From positions 1,684,457 through 1,748,456 of the forward strand of contig CP009479.1 of NCBI GenBank assembly GCA_000965745.1: a DNA stretch of 64,000 nucleotides. The letters are read 5' to 3'. The translations under genes and the position numbers were made by a program. Shown here piece after piece: positions 62,087 through 64,000 of this stretch; the stretch's first letter is position 1; every line of letters starts with the position of its first letter. The notes under the pieces were generated by a model. That model did not search any database. It saw only the letters and a program-made list of their open reading frames with translations, and was not told the origin of the DNA. The DNA is from an uncultured archaeon (GTDB taxonomy: Archaea > Thermoplasmatota > Thermoplasmata > Thermoplasmatales > Thermoplasmataceae).

Positions 62087-62575
62087 TTACTGGCGCCAGA
62101 CCCTTATTCTCCAGACATAGAGCAGGCTGATGACGTAGTTCAACGGATAAGCCGCCAGGGCTCCGCCAATGTTTGCAATGACCGGGTTGATTCCAAAGTT
62201 GTAATAGATAAGCAACTGTACAATAATTCCAACAGCACTGCCAGCCGCGTATATCAGCTCAAACTTGATGAGCCGGATTAACAGGCCCACCCTTTCCCCG
62301 CCATGATTGCCCTCATTCCTCACAGTCCACCATTCATTGGCGAGGAAGCCGAAGGCAACACTGAAGAAGACTGCCGCAACATTGATCGGGATTATGTAGT
62401 AAACTCCGAATGCGAAAAGCCCCCATGCAAGGATTGCTTCCTCAAGGCCAAAGGATATTATGCTCACAGTGGAGAATTTTGATCCTCTTATGATGTTTGA
62501 AATCAGTACCCTGTACTTTCCTTTCTCCATGAGTATCATCTCCTCTTCGGCATGTTTGAGGACCCGACGGCGCAA
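62087..62575 (-). CDS. GtrA-like membrane protein
   Basis: A 162-residue GtrA protein from TTG 62575, with ATG alternatives at 62539 and 62530. A TATA-like aataaatat about 30 bases before the TTG favours the long form. Four helices surround the LANEWWTVRNEGNHGG loop; the last helix ends YVWRIRVW. It is a close paralogue of the protein at 20736-21209, with matching loops and FELIYAAGSAVGIIVQ versus FELVYGLGNIISIAVQ. No glycosyltransferase is adjacent here, so its sugar-lipid partner must be elsewhere. Confidence 0.8.
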   Translation of the reverse strand: MRRRVLKHAEEEMILMEKGKYRVLISNIIRGSKFSTVSIISFGLEEAILAWGLFAFGVYYIIPINVAAVFFSVAFGFLANEWWTVRNEGNHGGERVGLLIRLIKFELIYAAGSAVGIIVQLLIYYNFGINPVIANIGGALAAYPLNYVISLLYVWRIRVWRQ

Positions 62576-62659
62576 CTCAAAGAACGGCCTGCCATGGGCA
62601 ATATTTATTGCCGCCCAAGCTTAAAAATGTTGCAACTCAAATATTCCATAACGTTCGAG

Positions 62660-63838
62660 TCAGCTGGAAGACTTTCCCGGCATAACTGCATTTAAGGCCT
62701 CTGCTATTTTGAGCATCTTGCTGTCGTCCCCGGGAGCTCCGCTCACCATCAGTCCAGTCGGAAGACCGCTGGCGAATCCTGATGGAATGGATATCGATGG
62801 GGCACCCACGACGTTGAAGAGTTCCGTGTTCCTGATCAGGCTTTCCCTGTAATTTTCCTCATTACCGATAACGTCAAGTATCCTGGGCGCGGTAATGGTG
62901 GTTGTCTGCGAAACGATGACATCGTAGTCATACATGACCTCGTTGAACTGGGCAACCATCTCCTTTCTCAGGGACAGTGCCTCATCATAATCGCTCTTCT
63001 CAATACCACTCCCAGACTGCAGAACATTCCTCACATCGGGAAAATAATCGCATGCGTGATCCTTCAGCATATCCTTGTGTGCTTCATACCCGTCCCTTGC
63101 GGACACAAGCCTCCTGACCCTGTTGCCTTCCTTCTCCAGAAGAGGTATATTGGCATATTCCGCCGTGGTCCTGCCACTCCCGGACCTGACTTTGTCGAGG
63201 AAGGACGAGAAATTCATATCACGCGATTCCCCGAGGATCCCGATCTTTATCCCGTCCGAGCTCCAGTCCATATCCTCTATGTTTGGGAATAATTCCCTGG
63301 CAACCCATTTCAGGGTCGTAAAGTCCCTGGTGATGAGGCCGGTTGTTTCCATTATGTCTGAGAATGGAATTTCAGAATCGCTCCTGGCATACATGTTTGA
63401 CGGCTTGTAGCCAATCACGCCGCAGAGGGAAGCCGGGATGCGTATTGATCCACCTGTGTCTGTTCCCACGCCTACATCAACGTAGCCAGCCGCCACTGCA
63501 GCAGCCGATCCTCCCGATGATCCCCCGCAGATCCTGTCCATGTCGAACGGGTTCCTGCATGGCCCCATCACGGAGGATGTGCTGGTTGCACCGACCCCGA
63601 ATTCATGAAGGTTTGTCTTCCCGGAAATTTCACCACCGTTGAAGAGGATTGTCTGGGCAGTTTTTGAGTGTTTATCGGCAACATGGTTGAGCATTACCCT
63701 AGAACCGGAAGTGCACCTCATGCCCTTTACCGGTATGGAGTCCTTTATCCCGAAAGTCATCCCGTTGAGGGAGCCTGAATCCCTTTCCTTCACCGATTCT
63801 ATCGAAATGAAAGAGTTTGTAATGTCCCTTACACCCAT
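62660..63838 (-). CDS. Amidase-signature family hydrolase
   Basis: A 392-residue amidase with the Lys-cisSer-Ser triad: K32 in FGIKDSIPVKG, S107 in CGGSSGGSAAA and S131 in GTDTGGSIRIP, with the usual 24-residue gap between the serines. It resembles GatA, but at 392 residues is shorter than the common 450-480, and no gatB or gatC is near, so a stand-alone amide hydrolase is more likely than a tRNA amidotransferase subunit. Cytosolic. It lies downstream of the third binding-protein gene and near other amide hydrolases. Confidence 0.85.
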   Translation of the reverse strand: MGVRDITNSFISIESVKERDSGSLNGMTFGIKDSIPVKGMRCTSGSRVMLNHVADKHSKTAQTILFNGGEISGKTNLHEFGVGATSTSSVMGPCRNPFDMDRICGGSSGGSAAAVAAGYVDVGVGTDTGGSIRIPASLCGVIGYKPSNMYARSDSEIPFSDIMETTGLITRDFTTLKWVARELFPNIEDMDWSSDGIKIGILGESRDMNFSSFLDKVRSGSGRTTAEYANIPLLEKEGNRVRRLVSARDGYEAHKDMLKDHACDYFPDVRNVLQSGSGIEKSDYDEALSLRKEMVAQFNEVMYDYDVIVSQTTTITAPRILDVIGNEENYRESLIRNTELFNVVGAPSISIPSGFASGLPTGLMVSGAPGDDSKMLKIAEALNAVMPGKSSS

Positions 63839-63900
63839 GGCGATCTATCAACGACTGGACAATGATTAATTTTGTGTAATCTAGACAACCATGCAAAAAG

Positions 63901-63930
63901 GTGTTTAAAAGAAATAAAAAATAAAAAAAA
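63901..63930 (-). terminator. T-rich terminator of the third binding protein gene
   Basis: Read on the minus strand, the bases immediately after the stop at 63931 include runs of five to eight T. This resembles the spacers following the two paralogous binding-protein genes. Confidence 0.5.
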
Positions 63931-64000
63931 TTAGTTGTAGGAAAGGTAGTTGTAGAAGTAACTACCTGTTCCTGCAATCAGCGGGTTGTCGTTCCACTGA
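63931..64000 (-). CDS. C-terminal end of a third membrane-anchored solute-binding protein
   Basis: The last 22 codons of a gene entering from beyond the window, ending SYFYNYLSYN. The ending resembles the C-terminus of the 931-residue binding protein (NIMLYQYLSYT), and both are followed by T-rich sequence. It is therefore most likely another family-5 binding-protein paralogue, though only the tail is visible. Confidence 0.55.
   Translation of the reverse strand, partial: QWNDNPLIAGTGSYFYNYLSYN

Noticed and set aside
62660-63838. Annotation as GatA, the glutamyl-tRNA amidotransferase subunit
   Set aside because: The protein is shorter than GatA and no gatB or gatC lies nearby; an independent amidase is more likely.
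1-64000. tRNA, rRNA, CRISPR arrays, insertion sequences or integrase/attachment sites
   Set aside because: Reading the spacers showed no tRNA-like arms, no direct-repeat arrays, and no transposase or integrase genes, so the island has no visible mobile boundary.

Overview
The window looks like a chromosome segment of a cell-wall-less, heterotrophic euryarchaeon, most likely a Thermoplasmatales-like member of the Thermoplasmata. This is inferred from several features. Many genes have an archaeal TATA-like box about 24-28 bases before the start codon, as in leaderless transcripts. There is a polyprenol-phosphate glycosyltransferase fused to GtrA, an archaeal DUF211 protein, large membrane-anchored family-5 solute-binding proteins and sequon-rich surface proteins. 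No rRNA, tRNA, insertion sequence or CRISPR array was found. Species cannot be fixed from the sequence alone.

Layout. 1-3.2 kb: metal/ion genes (VIT-like protein, DUF211, CorA) and a class II glutamine amidotransferase. 3.3-4.4 kb: an enolase-superfamily racemase. 4.5-9.7 kb: a glycosylation cluster with two GT-C-like membrane proteins and a DPM1-GtrA fusion. 9.7-12.3 kb: an ABC-2 transporter with an anchored exoprotein. 12.3-16.2 kb: a two-subunit UxaA/SuyAB-type dehydratase, a 2-hydroxyacid oxidoreductase and a divergent GntR regulator. 16.3-21.2 kb: a second surface-glycan block (GT2, 968-residue surface protein, GmhB-like phosphatase, GtrA). 21.2-24 kb: a UvrD-like helicase fused to a RecB-type nuclease. 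24.2-27.6 kb: small metabolic genes and an MFS transporter. 27.8-37.7 kb: solute-binding proteins, an M20 peptidase and a complete oligopeptide ABC transporter.

The main discovery lies at about 31.9-53.8 kb. An organism inferred to have no murein carries what looks like a nearly complete pathway for taking up and dismantling bacterial peptidoglycan. It comprises an oligopeptide importer, an anchored extracellular amidase-like cysteine hydrolase, NagZ, NamZ, NagA, a BadF-type amino-sugar kinase (MurK-like), an AmiE-type amidase, a GlmS/NagB-II-type SIS protein, AnmK, MurQ, a cytosolic PBP4-type DD-carboxypeptidase, an M55 D-aminopeptidase, an NlpC/P60 endopeptidase and diaminopimelate decarboxylase. 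The enzymes downstream of import lack signal peptides, which suggests an import-then-digest scheme. Sugars would flow through GlcNAc-6-P and GlcN-6-P to fructose-6-P, and diaminopimelate to lysine. Several genes carry their own TATA-like boxes, so the cluster looks like a set of individually promoted genes.

53.9-64 kb holds another large solute-binding protein, the end of a third, and amide-hydrolysing enzymes (formamidase type, amidase-signature, YtcJ-type) with a P-type ATPase and a third GtrA protein.

Gene starts also need attention. Two genes, the DPM1-GtrA fusion and the UxaA large subunit, have conserved N-termini that extend past any ATG/GTG/TTG. In both, a CTG codon follows GAGGTG by exactly five bases. 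NagA also lacks a normal start for its conserved N-terminus, and one amidotransferase appears to start at TTG directly before its catalytic cysteine.
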